In this document: positions 26,817 through 32,347 of the stretch, one piece after another | Numbering within the stretch: position 1 is the first letter of the stretch | How the letters are laid out: every line of letters begins with the position of its first letter | Origin: a virus | Length of the DNA: 44,452 bases | Virus record (IMG/VR): IMGVR_UViG_3300024265_000017 | Span: 1 to 44,452 of that record | Strand: one strand, 5' to 3' | Made by a program: the position numbers and the translations under genes | The notes under the pieces: generated by a model | Told to the model about the DNA's origin: nothing | Databases searched by the model: none | The model's input: the letters and a program-made list of their open reading frames with translations, nothing else

Positions 26817-26931
26817 GACAAGCACTCCTGACGCACGACATCACCTCACCGCATTTACATCTTACAGCAAGGTGGGAGTCGGTAGTTTTCGATTTCCCAC
26901 AGTAATAACAATAGTGGGTGTGGATGAACAT
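26722..26931 (-). CDS. Possible small zinc-ribbon protein overlapping terminase
   Basis: An open frame of 69 codons starting at ATG 26931 encodes HYCYYCGKSK followed by VRCKCGEVMSCVRSAC, a plausible four-to-six Cys zinc ribbon. It fills the gap between holin and terminase genes but overlaps the terminase 5' end by about 100 bases in another frame, and no ribosome site is visible. The Cys clustering is before the overlap, which favours a real but perhaps shorter or decayed gene. Confidence 0.3.
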   Translation of the reverse strand: MFIHTHYCYYCGKSKTTDSHLAVRCKCGEVMSCVRSACLGFTEPYTRRSRRSEDAAPLRESWMVRCGRV

Positions 26932-26935
26932 TTGA

Positions 26936-27322
26936 TTAAAATGCGTTCCAATGCTCGTCTGACATGGGAGCCTTGTCGCTGTTGAATACAGAAAGAACTT
27001 CAGCTTCAATCGCATTTAAAAGTATAGCAACGTCAACTTCGTCCCAACCTTCCTGGTTGAGCCAGTTCTGAGCAACTTCAAGGGCGTGGGCTTTCTTGTC
27101 TTCAATAAATCCACCAATTTTCAATCCTTCGGCAGCCTTTACGCCAAGGTTCACGGCAACTTTGATAGCGCTTGCAAGTTGTGGTTTCTTCTGCTCCATC
27201 TCAACAATCCACTTGTCAGCCAATGCTTTGAGCGCCTTGACAACGAACACCGATACAACGGGCAATACTAAAACTAACAATCCCATCAAAAACTCTTGTA
27301 GCAAATCTACAACTTCATTCAT
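26936..27322 (-). CDS. LL-H family holin-like protein
   Basis: This 128-residue protein has one strong N-terminal membrane segment (about 8-32, EFLMGLLVLVLPVVSVFVVKAL) followed by a helical cytoplasmic part (KKPQLASAIKVAVNLGVKAAEGL, KKAHALEVAQNWLNQEGWDE). This single-helix plus EVAQNWL-type tail is the pattern of holins of the phage LL-H superfamily. It would release or time the endolysin. Ribosome site AAGGAG lies 5 bases upstream of the ATG, and it is paired with the XhlA-like gene just upstream. Confidence 0.75.
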   Translation of the reverse strand: MNEVVDLLQEFLMGLLVLVLPVVSVFVVKALKALADKWIVEMEQKKPQLASAIKVAVNLGVKAAEGLKIGGFIEDKKAHALEVAQNWLNQEGWDEVDVAILLNAIEAEVLSVFNSDKAPMSDEHWNAF

Positions 27323-27332
27323 ATCTTTCTCC

Positions 27333-27524
27333 TTACGGTGATAGAGCTAGTTTCAATAACCAACCAAGCCCGCCCATTATTAGCGTGACTTGGCAGATTA
27401 GTACAGCAATACTTACATTTATATGGGGCAAGTGATTCTCTAAGATTTTCTTTACGTCTGTTTTAATATCCTTAACGTCGGACTCTAATTCACCGACTCT
27501 GTATTCCACGTTGTCATCCGCCAT
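27333..27524 (-). CDS. XhlA-like lysis protein
   Basis: The protein has 63 residues. An N-terminal coiled coil (YRVGELESDVKDIKTDVKKI) is followed by one membrane helix near the C-terminus (INVSIAVLICQVTLIMGGLG). This is the architecture of haemolysin XhlA-type proteins, membrane partners of holins in Gram-positive phages. I start it at ATG 27524, because upstream in-frame sequence overlaps the promoter. It is the first gene after the promoter at 27584-27613. Confidence 0.75.
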   Translation of the reverse strand: MADDNVEYRVGELESDVKDIKTDVKKILENHLPHINVSIAVLICQVTLIMGGLGWLLKLALSP

Positions 27525-27560
27525 TGTAGCATCCTTGAATATGTCATGTTCCTCCGGGGG

Positions 27561-27576
27561 TAGGACATTTGTTATA
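27561..27576. promoter_or_regulatory. Degenerate operator-like site downstream of late promoter
   Basis: TAGGACATTTGTTATA keeps the ACATTTGTT centre of the perfect operator at 15894-15909 and sits at nearly the same distance from the -10 box, but its outer arms no longer match. It may be a weak binding site or a decayed one. Confidence 0.35.
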
Positions 27577-27583
27577 TATATGA

Positions 27584-27613
27584 ATAATATCATATATATC
27601 ATGGTTTTGTCAA
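27584..27613 (-). promoter_or_regulatory. Late-type promoter for lysis/terminase/portal operon
   Basis: The minus strand carries -35 TTGACA (27608-27613), an 18-base spacer and -10 TATTAT (27584-27589) with upstream TGA. It shares AGCCC before the -35 and TTCATA after the -10 with the capsid promoter at 15919-15948. A degenerate palindrome with the same ACATTTGTT core lies just downstream (27561-27576). Confidence 0.85.
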
Positions 27614-27739
27614 GGGCTATTTCAACTTGCAGATAAAATATATTTGAAGTGGAATGGCTGTTAGAAGAAACAACCAAGTAAAGATTTGTAATTCCAAAAC
27701 ATACTAGATACAGTTCCCCCTTATCTAGATTAGTGGAGA

Positions 27740-27811
27740 GTGTACAGAAGGAGTCGAACCTTCACATAACCTATGCCACAGATAGGCGCACTACCGTTAT
27801 GCTATGTACAC
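27740..27811 (-). tRNA. tRNA-His (GTG)
   Basis: The 72-nt cloverleaf has a 7-bp acceptor stem (GTGTACA / TGTACAC), a D stem GCAT/GTGC, an anticodon stem CCTAT/ATAGG with loop CTGTGGC (anticodon GTG) and a T stem GAAGG/CCTTC with loop TTCGACT. No CCA is encoded. The base before position 1 is A and the discriminator is T, whereas bacterial tRNA-His normally has G-1 opposite C73, so aminoacylation may be unusual. Confidence 0.9.
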
Positions 27812-27896
27812 TAAGGTCTGGTTTCGGGCAACCTTGTTAGCGTTACGAACGACTAACGATGTAGGCCCCGGAGAGCCAGCGTCCGTCTGTACAGAG
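27812..27896 (-). ncRNA. Structured 85-nt spacer between tRNA-His and tmRNA-like RNA
   Basis: Read on the minus strand, three hairpins follow one another: GGCTC-TCCG-GGGCC; GTTAG ... CTAAC with an inner CGTT-CGT-AACG; and GGTT-GCCCGA-AACC. TGTACAG occurs near the 5' side. No tRNA cloverleaf closes. It could be a processed spacer, a pseudo-tRNA or part of the neighbouring RNA. Confidence 0.35.
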
Positions 27897-27996
27897 TGGA
27901 GATGTCGGGAATTGAACCCGAGTGTTGGTCAGCCTTGTCGTGGCCTTCAGCCATTCACAAGGACCTTGCATCGACCAATCGAATCCTTACATCCCC
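27897..27996 (-). ncRNA. tmRNA-like RNA reduced to the tRNA-like domain
   Basis: This 100-nt RNA begins GGGGATGT and ends ACATCTCC-A. The acceptor stem pairs with a G3-U70 wobble and A73, the alanine identity set of tmRNA. After the acceptor comes GGATTCGA at position 11, the hallmark tmRNA motif. The T arm is TCGGG-TTCAATT-CCCGA. A P2-like helix (TTGGTC / GACCAA) leads to one long hairpin (CCTTGT/ACAAGG, then TGGC/GCCA). The pseudoknots and the tag-encoding message of a normal tmRNA of about 350 nt are absent, and CCA is not encoded. It may be a trans-translation decoy or SmpB/AlaRS-binding RNA; function is inference. Confidence 0.65.
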
Positions 27997-27999
27997 AAG

Positions 28000-28038
28000 A
28001 CTCCCGACATTGTAGCATTATTAAGAGGCTTCGGGAGT
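28000..28038 (-). other. Hairpin immediately 5' of the tmRNA-like RNA
   Basis: ACTCCCGA and TCGGGAGT form a perfect 8-bp stem around a 23-base AT-rich loop, ending 4 bases before the first base of the tmRNA-like RNA. It may be a leader-processing structure; no T run follows, so it is not a classical terminator. Confidence 0.5.
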
Positions 28039-28060
28039 GTATTACTTTAAGGTAATTATC

Positions 28061-28100
28061 CCTTGACTACAGTAGAACAGGTGTTCTACTGTAGTCAAGG
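28061..28100. repeat. 40-bp near-perfect palindrome
   Basis: Nineteen-base arms (28061-28079 and 28082-28100, starting CCTTGACTACAG) are perfectly inverted around GG. The centre contains TAGAACAGGTGTTCTA (28073-28088), identical in its arms to the operator at 30130-30145. No T run follows in either direction. It could be an operator, a cruciform-forming origin element or a transcript-end structure. Confidence 0.85.
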
Positions 28101-28121
28101 TCGGACGACGTTGGAACACTA

Positions 28122-28210
28122 GTCGTGGCTTTGGAAAGAGCTTTGGTGTGACGTACCAAGAGATGTGGGTTCAAATTGCAAACGCCTTGCAATGACTAAC
28201 TCGCCACGAC
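28122..28210 (+). ncRNA. tRNA-like element, possibly degenerate tRNA-Val (GAC)
   Basis: An 8-bp perfect terminal stem (GTCGTGGC / GCCACGAC) encloses an anticodon-like arm TTGGT-GTGACGT-ACCAA (U33 present, anticodon would be GAC) and a T-loop-like TTCAAAT preceded by GTGGG. The expected complementary T-stem half is missing; instead a TGCAA/TTGCA hairpin follows. The D arm is short. It could be a broken tRNA, a T-loop insertion, or a chance structure. Confidence 0.35.
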
Positions 28211-28354
28211 GTTTATTTCGTATTTGCCTGATTTAATATAGCCAAATATTGTTTCAGCACATGCCAGCAAAGTTCGCTGGCGATCATACGTATTTGGGCT
28301 TAGTGTTTGAACTGCTAATTTTAATGCCTCAAGCCTAAGTAATTCATCGTTCAT
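28196..28354 (-). CDS. Small hypothetical protein, 52 aa
   Basis: The 52-residue helical protein (MNDELLRLEALKLAVQTLSP, then ACAETIFGYIKSGKYEI) has a good ribosome site (GGAG, 6 bases before ATG 28354) and its own promoter-like sequences upstream. The 3' end overlaps the plus-strand tRNA-like element. I know no function; the N-terminal part resembles short phage proteins with a DELLRLEALKLA helix. Confidence 0.6.
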   Translation of the reverse strand: MNDELLRLEALKLAVQTLSPNTYDRQRTLLACAETIFGYIKSGKYEINVVAS

Positions 28355-28410
28355 TTTTCACTCCTTAAATTATACTCCCTCCCTACGTGACGGGATAGTT
28401 GCCTACTTCC

Positions 28411-28438
28411 ATTATACACATAACTGCTTATTTGTCAA
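28411..28438 (-). promoter_or_regulatory. Sigma70-type promoter for small gene and RNA cluster
   Basis: The minus strand has TTGACA (28433-28438), a 16-base spacer with TG just before the -10, and TATAAT (28411-28416). It overlaps the end of the upstream gene and reads into the 52-residue gene and the tmRNA-like/tRNA region. A second TATAAT is at 28369-28374. Confidence 0.75.
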
Positions 28439-28685
28439 GTTTCCTAATCCAAATATCCCTGTCAGTATCAAGCATCCATCTATCCGGTTGACAGTGGCGA
28501 CAACTACAATCTGTAGCTGTTATATCAGAACTGAAGCAGGGATAAGATGGCGTATTCACTTCTGAGTACAGCTTCTCTATTTCTTTGGCAGCAATCTTAA
28601 GTCTAACTGCATCCACAAAACAAGTAGCTTGGTCTGGATCATAGGGTAGACACTCAAATAGTATTTCAAGAATCTTGTCTATCAT
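28428..28685 (-). CDS. Small protein of the MIDKI cassette family
   Basis: The protein has 85 residues. The N-terminus MIDKILEILFECL matches a recurring N-terminal module found at 29065, 36486, 43469 and 43948. A Cys-rich middle (CFSSDITATDCSCRHC) may bind zinc, and the C-terminus (WMLDTDRDIWIRKL) is Trp-rich. The start overlaps the upstream stop (ATGA at 28682-28685). Function unknown; an early host-takeover role is only a guess from position. Confidence 0.65.
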   Translation of the reverse strand: MIDKILEILFECLPYDPDQATCFVDAVRLKIAAKEIEKLYSEVNTPSYPCFSSDITATDCSCRHCQPDRWMLDTDRDIWIRKLDK

Positions 28686-29065
28686 GTCTTCTCCCAGTCA
28701 ATCGCCATCCCTAATCGAAGCCACCTAGAAAACTGAGTACCCATGCGTTCCCAACCCTCTTTATTTTTTACAGCTTCTTCGACTGTATCAAACGCCTTTG
28801 ATAACTGTCCCTTGTCATTCCAGTAATAACGCCCTGTATCTGGACTCCAGTGCAAGGTTACACTAACAAACCCTGCTTCTGTAAATGGAACTCCGCAATC
28901 AAACGATCTCCAATTTTCAGGTAGCGCGTTCTTCTCAAACAACTCCAGTATCTCATCTGCTACTTCTCCGTAGTAATAATCAACTACACACATGAAGTCA
29001 TTTCCGCGACCGTCATCCACCAGTTGTTGATATTTTTCTAGTATCTCAATTATCTTGTCTTTCAT
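28682..29065 (-). CDS. Hypothetical protein with MKDKI N-terminal module
   Basis: The start at ATG 29065 is chosen for the GGAGG 7 bases upstream, giving 127 residues. It opens with KDKIIEILEKYQQLVD, a variant of the recurring MIxKI module, then DEILELFEKN and a C-terminal domain (LHWSPDTGRYYWNDKGQ, KAFDTVEEAVKNKEGWERMG) that resembles small phage proteins with a DTVEEAV helix. Not recognised further. It is coupled to both neighbours by 4-base overlaps. Confidence 0.65.
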   Translation of the reverse strand: MKDKIIEILEKYQQLVDDGRGNDFMCVVDYYYGEVADEILELFEKNALPENWRSFDCGVPFTEAGFVSVTLHWSPDTGRYYWNDKGQLSKAFDTVEEAVKNKEGWERMGTQFSRWLRLGMAIDWEKT

Positions 29066-29370
29066 TTCACTTCCTCCAGCCATCTAATCAAATCTTTGTT
29101 ACCCCTTACAATGGATAGAAAGCCATAAGCTAGAACATCTAATGTTGCTTCGTTGTGATCTAAAATCCCGGCTTGATACAATATGCTATGAACAATCTCG
29201 TGCATCATAACGCCTTTCTTTTCTTCTTCGTGAATAGAGGGGTCGATGGCAATTTCTCTTTGACCGTAGGTGCAATTACCAGAAATTCTTTTAGACTCAC
29301 GTCTTGTTATATCCACTACATCAAAGAACGTAGGGAATAAATATATAGTGTCCGGCATTTTAGTTTTCAT
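29062..29370 (-). CDS. Small HExxH zinc metallopeptidase
   Basis: In this 102-residue protein the motif MMHEIVHSILYQAG carries the zinc-binding HEIVH, and a downstream Glu in NEATLDVLAYGF is a plausible third ligand, as in gluzincin-type phage and ImmA/IrrE-like or SprT-like peptidases. ImmA-type enzymes cleave phage or element repressors, so with LexA-like operators nearby a regulatory role is conceivable, but the small size also fits general phage metallopeptidases. ATG 29358 is an alternative start. It overlaps the upstream gene by 11 bases. Confidence 0.7.
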   Translation of the reverse strand: MKTKMPDTIYLFPTFFDVVDITRRESKRISGNCTYGQREIAIDPSIHEEEKKGVMMHEIVHSILYQAGILDHNEATLDVLAYGFLSIVRGNKDLIRWLEEVK

Positions 29371-29539
29371 CTTGTTTTTTGTATTCCTCTTTTATCACAT
29401 GCACTTTCCCAGTTTCTTTATCCCTAAACCCCGTTATGATACATTCAATGCCATCGGCCCAGTCTACCCCAACGTGTATAGTTCCCTCTCTACCATTCAG
29501 GTCTTTCATACTGAATTGCGGAATTTTATCTATTTTCAT
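29360..29539 (-). CDS. Small hypothetical protein, 59 aa
   Basis: The protein starts at ATG 29539 behind AAGGAG (5-base spacing). It has beta-prone segments TIHVGVDWADGIECIITGF and a charged KETGKVHVIKEEYKK end. The GVDWADG turn is similar to RNase H-like first strands, but the protein is far too short for that fold. It is the first gene after the promoter-like region at 29560-29590. Confidence 0.65.
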   Translation of the reverse strand: MKIDKIPQFSMKDLNGREGTIHVGVDWADGIECIITGFRDKETGKVHVIKEEYKKQDEN

Positions 29540-29559
29540 CTCAACTCCTTGTTATAGAT

Positions 29560-29590
29560 AGTATACCATATAGGTATGGAAGGATGTCAA
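29560..29590 (-). promoter_or_regulatory. Early-type promoter with shared leader
   Basis: TTGACA (29585-29590) and TATACT (29560-29565) are 19 bases apart on the minus strand. The following leader GGTATACTATCTA plus AACAAGGAG recurs upstream of the minus gene at 38024, indicating a common promoter-leader unit. Confidence 0.55.
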
Positions 29591-29661
29591 GAGGTAATAT
29601 CTGTCCTATAACAACCACTTAACGTTTATAATAAGCAATCTTTTGCTTTATAATCTGTGTA

Positions 29662-29688
29662 GTTATGGGGGACAAAACCCCCCGTAAC
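29662..29688. other. GC-rich hairpin in AT-rich intergenic region
   Basis: GTTATGGGGG (29662-29671) pairs with CCCCCGTAAC (29679-29688) with one T-G wobble around ACAAAAC. No T run adjoins. It lies in the 29540-29748 gap, which otherwise holds the promoter above, a TATAAT at 29649-29654 and a weak AAGCAA/TTGCTT hairpin. Confidence 0.5.
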
Positions 29689-29748
29689 AGCGCAAGGCAT
29701 ACAAAGTAGTCCATATGGCATATTTAAAATTAAAATTTTATAAGGGGG

Positions 29749-29982
29749 CTATGGATCACAAGAAACGTGCAAACGCAGCTTGTTATCTTCTATCCATACC
29801 ATTAGACGAGGAGCAACATGCTTTGTCCAAAAGCATAGATATACATGCTTGAAGTGTCCCCACGTTATTTCAACTATCGGTCCACGAAGGGTTGTGTTGA
29901 AATGTATACCGAAATCTTTCTTGAATACGATGAACGGTAACTGCTCCTTATAAACTTTTCCCCAATATGAGATGGTTTTCAT
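29749..29982 (-). CDS. Hypothetical protein, 77 aa
   Basis: The protein is beta-prone and aromatic (FIVFKKDFGIHFNTTL, VEITWGHFKHVYLCFWTKH), with a basic C-terminus. There is no clear Shine-Dalgarno sequence before ATG 29982. It is the rightmost gene of the leftward early unit and borders the operator region at 30.1 kb. No family recognised. Confidence 0.5.
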   Translation of the reverse strand: MKTISYWGKVYKEQLPFIVFKKDFGIHFNTTLRGPIVEITWGHFKHVYLCFWTKHVAPRLMVWIEDNKLRLHVSCDP

Positions 29983-30129
29983 TGTTTATTTTGTCTTATT
30001 ATACCACACATAAGCGCAAGGGAACCCATACCAAGCATCAAACACACACAACCGAACGTGCCACCCCTTGTTCTTTCTTAATTCTTAATACTATATGATA
30101 TCTCTATTACAAGCCCACCAGCGGACAAT

Positions 30130-30145
30130 TAGAACATCTGTTCTA
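30130..30145. promoter_or_regulatory. 16-bp palindromic operator, LexA-box-like
   Basis: TAGAACATCTGTTCTA has 7-bp perfect arms identical to those at 28073-28088. It lies in the 335-bp divergent gap (29983-30317) between leftward and rightward early genes, where a repressor could control both directions. Confidence 0.65.
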
Positions 30146-30206
30146 TACTATGCGGTTCGTGTTCATGTTCTAAACTATCCGCTGTTCCTAATCAAGAACT
30201 ATGCCG
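30139..30206. repeat. Iterated motif (three copies) in divergent region
   Basis: TGTTCTATACTATGCGG (30139-30155) and TGTTCTAAACTATCCGC (30166-30182) match at 14 of 17 positions. A third, looser copy (TGTTCCTAA ... ACTATGCCG) follows at 30183-30206. The first copy shares its TGTTCTA with the palindromic operator. Such iterons suit an origin or a multi-site operator. Short hairpins CTTAC/GTAAG and GTGAA/TTCAC follow before the gene at 30318. Confidence 0.6.
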
Positions 30207-30317
30207 TTCGAGCCACCTAACAGAACTGTAAGCTTACAACCATGTAAGGTTTTAGCATATCTATTCACCTGGAAATTGTGTACAGTGAAGGTAATTCACT
30301 CAACCAGGAGGTTACAC

Positions 30318-30512
30318 ATGAAAGAGATCGAGAGACACGACCGCATCAGATTGAACACAGTAGTCACTGAGGACTTGCAGCACGCTGTAGCTAGGGATTA
30401 CGGCCTAGCAATAGTAGAACTTACCAGGGAGCACTACTGTAATTTCATGCTCGAGGCCGTGCATACCCGAGTGCAGGATATGAAGCACGACAAGATCGGA
30501 TTCCTAAAGTGA
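30318..30512 (+). CDS. First gene of rightward early unit, 64 aa
   Basis: ATG 30318 is chosen because AGGAGG lies 6 bases upstream; an in-frame ATG at 30201 lies in the operator region. The protein is charged and helical (MKEIERHDRIRLNTVVTEDL, VELTREHYCNFMLEAVHTRV) and not recognised. As the first gene after the operator region it could be regulatory; there is no clear helix-turn-helix. Confidence 0.65.
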   Translation: MKEIERHDRIRLNTVVTEDLQHAVARDYGLAIVELTREHYCNFMLEAVHTRVQDMKHDKIGFLK

Positions 30513-30682
30513 AGCACATACAAGATAAAACAATCAGGATTGAAATTAGCTGGAGGCAGAGCAGAAGCAAACGTTTTGGTTGGACTAAATCAGAGCGTTT
30601 TGGACTACACCGAATCTATATACGCGCCAGAAGAATAACTGTTTTTATAGAATGGGAAAAAGAGGACTACTTCGATGACTAG
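30509..30682 (+). CDS. Small basic protein with GTG start, 57 aa
   Basis: The GTG at 30509 overlaps the previous stop (GTGA). The product is Arg/Lys/Trp-rich (EISWRQSRSKRFGWTKSERF, HRIYIRARRITVFIEWE), compatible with nucleic-acid binding. The ribosome site is weak (GGA), so expression probably depends on coupling. No family recognised. Confidence 0.5.
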   Translation: MKHIQDKTIRIEISWRQSRSKRFGWTKSERFGLHRIYIRARRITVFIEWEKEDYFDD

Positions 30683-30722
30683 CACTTGAGGATATATAAA
30701 TTCAACTAACAAGGAGCAGCAA

Positions 30723-30959
30723 ATGAAAACTTTATGCTACATCGAAGGCCCGTATAAGATCGAAAGCGTCCCCGTTGTCGGCAAGACAGTTTATGTCCTG
30801 TACCGCAATGATATGGCGGCCAAAGCCTATGATACAGTCGGAGCAGCACTTGACGCAATCACCCGGATCAAGACCCCCCAAAACATCGAGGTGAGCTGGT
30901 CTGACTGCGATGGAGTAAATTGCAGATCGGGCTGTAACACCTGCTACCCATTCAACTAA
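30723..30959 (+). CDS. Small Cys-tailed protein, 78 aa
   Basis: Beta-prone N-terminal half (YKIESVPVVGKTVYVLYRN), a helix (AAKAYDTVGAALDAI), then a Cys-rich tail CDGVNCRSGCNTC that could bind a metal. The leader TTCAACTAACAAGGAG (30701-30716) recurs exactly at 30951-30966 before the next gene. Function unknown. Confidence 0.65.
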   Translation: MKTLCYIEGPYKIESVPVVGKTVYVLYRNDMAAKAYDTVGAALDAITRIKTPQNIEVSWSDCDGVNCRSGCNTCYPFN

Positions 30960-30974
30960 CAAGGAGTGAAGAGA

Positions 30975-31142
30975 ATGAAGAAACCCACCTGGGAAGAGAT
31001 AGCAAAAGTTCACAGAGACGCAAGCGAAAGACGGATGGAAGTAATCCTAAAACAACGAAAAACCATCAAAGAGTTAGAGGAGGTTATACAATCTATCAGA
31101 AAGTCAATCTATACCCTTTCAAAGAAAATATCATCCAAATAG
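30975..31142 (+). CDS. Small coiled-coil protein, 55 aa
   Basis: ATG 30975 lies behind AAGGAG. The protein is highly charged and helical (EEIAKVHRDASERRMEVIL, IKELEEVIQSIRKSI), likely one coiled coil. Its leader duplicates that of the preceding gene, partly inside that gene's last codons. No family recognised. Confidence 0.6.
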   Translation: MKKPTWEEIAKVHRDASERRMEVILKQRKTIKELEEVIQSIRKSIYTLSKKISSK

Positions 31143-31216
31143 ATGAAATATAATTCCATAATTCAATGACTGAATTATAACGGTAAACAATTTGATATAC
31201 TACCTGGAGGTAGAAC

Positions 31217-31441
31217 ATGTATAAACAAGGTGATTTGTACACTAATAAAGAGAGTACACTAAGGATTGACGAGGTAGGGGATGTGTTTATCAAGTGCAGC
31301 ACGGTAAACTATAGAACCAACAGCGTTTTCACTGGTAAAGTGTTCTATAGTTCAGTTGATAATATTATAAGGGACTGCGGCTTTATATATGAAGGTAATT
31401 ATACTAATCCCAATCTTGTTGGATTGAATAGATTATCATAA
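31217..31441 (+). CDS. Hypothetical protein, 74 aa
   Basis: Strong ribosome site GGAGG 6 bases before ATG 31217. The sequence is beta-prone (STLRIDEVGDVFIKCSTVNY, VFTGKVFYSSVDN), reminiscent of a small barrel, ending in Asn-rich EGNYTNPNLVG. The upstream 74-base gap has TATACT near 31193 and may hold a promoter. Unknown function. Confidence 0.6.
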   Translation: MYKQGDLYTNKESTLRIDEVGDVFIKCSTVNYRTNSVFTGKVFYSSVDNIIRDCGFIYEGNYTNPNLVGLNRLS

Positions 31442-31500
31442 GTAAAAACAGTGGTATATAGTCATAATGTAGTGTAGAATTATAGCAAGTGGAGGTTACA

Positions 31501-31704
31501 ATGGAAGCAGGAACCGTATTATATACGAATCACGTAATGACTGCACCGGAAGCTGAGGCATATAACGATCACCAGGACAAATGCGATAAATATCTTGCTG
31601 CGCATCCCGAAACCGCCCTAACGTTTGGTACACTGGCGAACAGGACCTATAATCACCTGTTAGACTGCAAACATAAGTTCATGGTATGTATTGCAGAAAG
31701 CTAG
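31501..31704 (+). CDS. Hypothetical protein, 67 aa
   Basis: I start at ATG 31501 (GGAGG at 31491-31495) instead of the in-frame GTG at 31489, which overlaps the ribosome site. Helical, with MTAPEAEAYNDHQDKCDKYL and NRTYNHLLDCKHKF. No motif recognised. Confidence 0.6.
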   Translation: MEAGTVLYTNHVMTAPEAEAYNDHQDKCDKYLAAHPETALTFGTLANRTYNHLLDCKHKFMVCIAES

Positions 31705-31757
31705 CACCCTATTGAGGTATTTGTTAGGTATATCTTAGACAAGCTGGAGGTAATACA

Positions 31758-32072
31758 ATGAACTGGATTAGTGTTAAAGAGCCACCAAAAACAGATGGGA
31801 TTTATCAGGTTGCAAAATCAAGCGGATTCGCAGTTTCGTGTGCGGAATATAAAAGCGGGGTTTGGTATAGTGTAATGTACGGAAAGAGAAAAACAATATT
31901 TATCACCCACTGGCAGCCCTTATCTGCGCCACCGTTTGTCACCCACTGGCGACCTGAGTTAATAAAATGCCCTGACTGCAAAGGGGAGGGGGACCACCTA
32001 TCCGAAAACAAAACCTACTATTACGATTGTCATTCCTGTCGTGGTACAGGTAGACTTATTATCAACGCTTAG
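31758..32072 (+). CDS. DUF551-like protein with DnaJ-type zinc motif
   Basis: The 104-residue protein opens with NWISVKEPPKTDGIYQVAK and later ITHWQPLSAPP, the two signatures of phage DUF551 proteins (WIS...G.Y...HW.PLP). It continues with CPDCKGEG and CHSCRGTGR, two CxxCxGxG zinc-finger repeats as in DnaJ. The combination suggests protein binding, but no function is established for DUF551. GGAGG precedes ATG 31758. Confidence 0.75.
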   Translation: MNWISVKEPPKTDGIYQVAKSSGFAVSCAEYKSGVWYSVMYGKRKTIFITHWQPLSAPPFVTHWRPELIKCPDCKGEGDHLSENKTYYYDCHSCRGTGRLIINA

Positions 32073-32105
32073 GATAATTGTAATCACTTATAATAGGAGG
32101 TAATC

Positions 32106-32327
32106 ATGGCAAGCTATCAAGGACATAGAAGTTGGAACGCATGGAACATATCACTATGGATAAACAATGACGAGCCGCTATACCGTTGGGCTTTGGATTT
32201 AGTACAGGAACACGGCAGACGCAAGGCAGCCAGGATCATGACAAGAGACCTTGAAGGAACAACAACCCCAGACGGCGGGAAGTATAACTTTACCTGTATA
32301 TTTGAAGCACTTGAAGGATACATCTAA
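32106..32327 (+). CDS. Conserved-looking small phage protein, 73 aa
   Basis: The start YQGHRSWNAWNISLWINNDE followed by LYRWALDLVQE is a pattern I associate with a widespread family of small phage proteins without known function. AGGAGG lies before ATG 32106. The leader (32077-32097) is nearly repeated at 32554-32573. Confidence 0.7.
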   Translation: MASYQGHRSWNAWNISLWINNDEPLYRWALDLVQEHGRRKAARIMTRDLEGTTTPDGGKYNFTCIFEALEGYI

Positions 32328-32347
32328 CTAACAAGGAGGTATTACAC

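Noticed and set aside
27897-27996. Ordinary tRNA or an attP site for integration into host tmRNA
   Set aside because: No cloverleaf D or anticodon arms form, both ends of the tmRNA domain are present instead of only the 3' end, and no integrase gene exists in the window.
29662-29688. GC-rich hairpin as an intrinsic terminator
   Set aside because: No T run follows on either strand; kept only as a structural element.
30130-30206. CRISPR array
   Set aside because: Only two to three short, imperfect copies with unequal spacing and no conserved long repeat; no cas genes.
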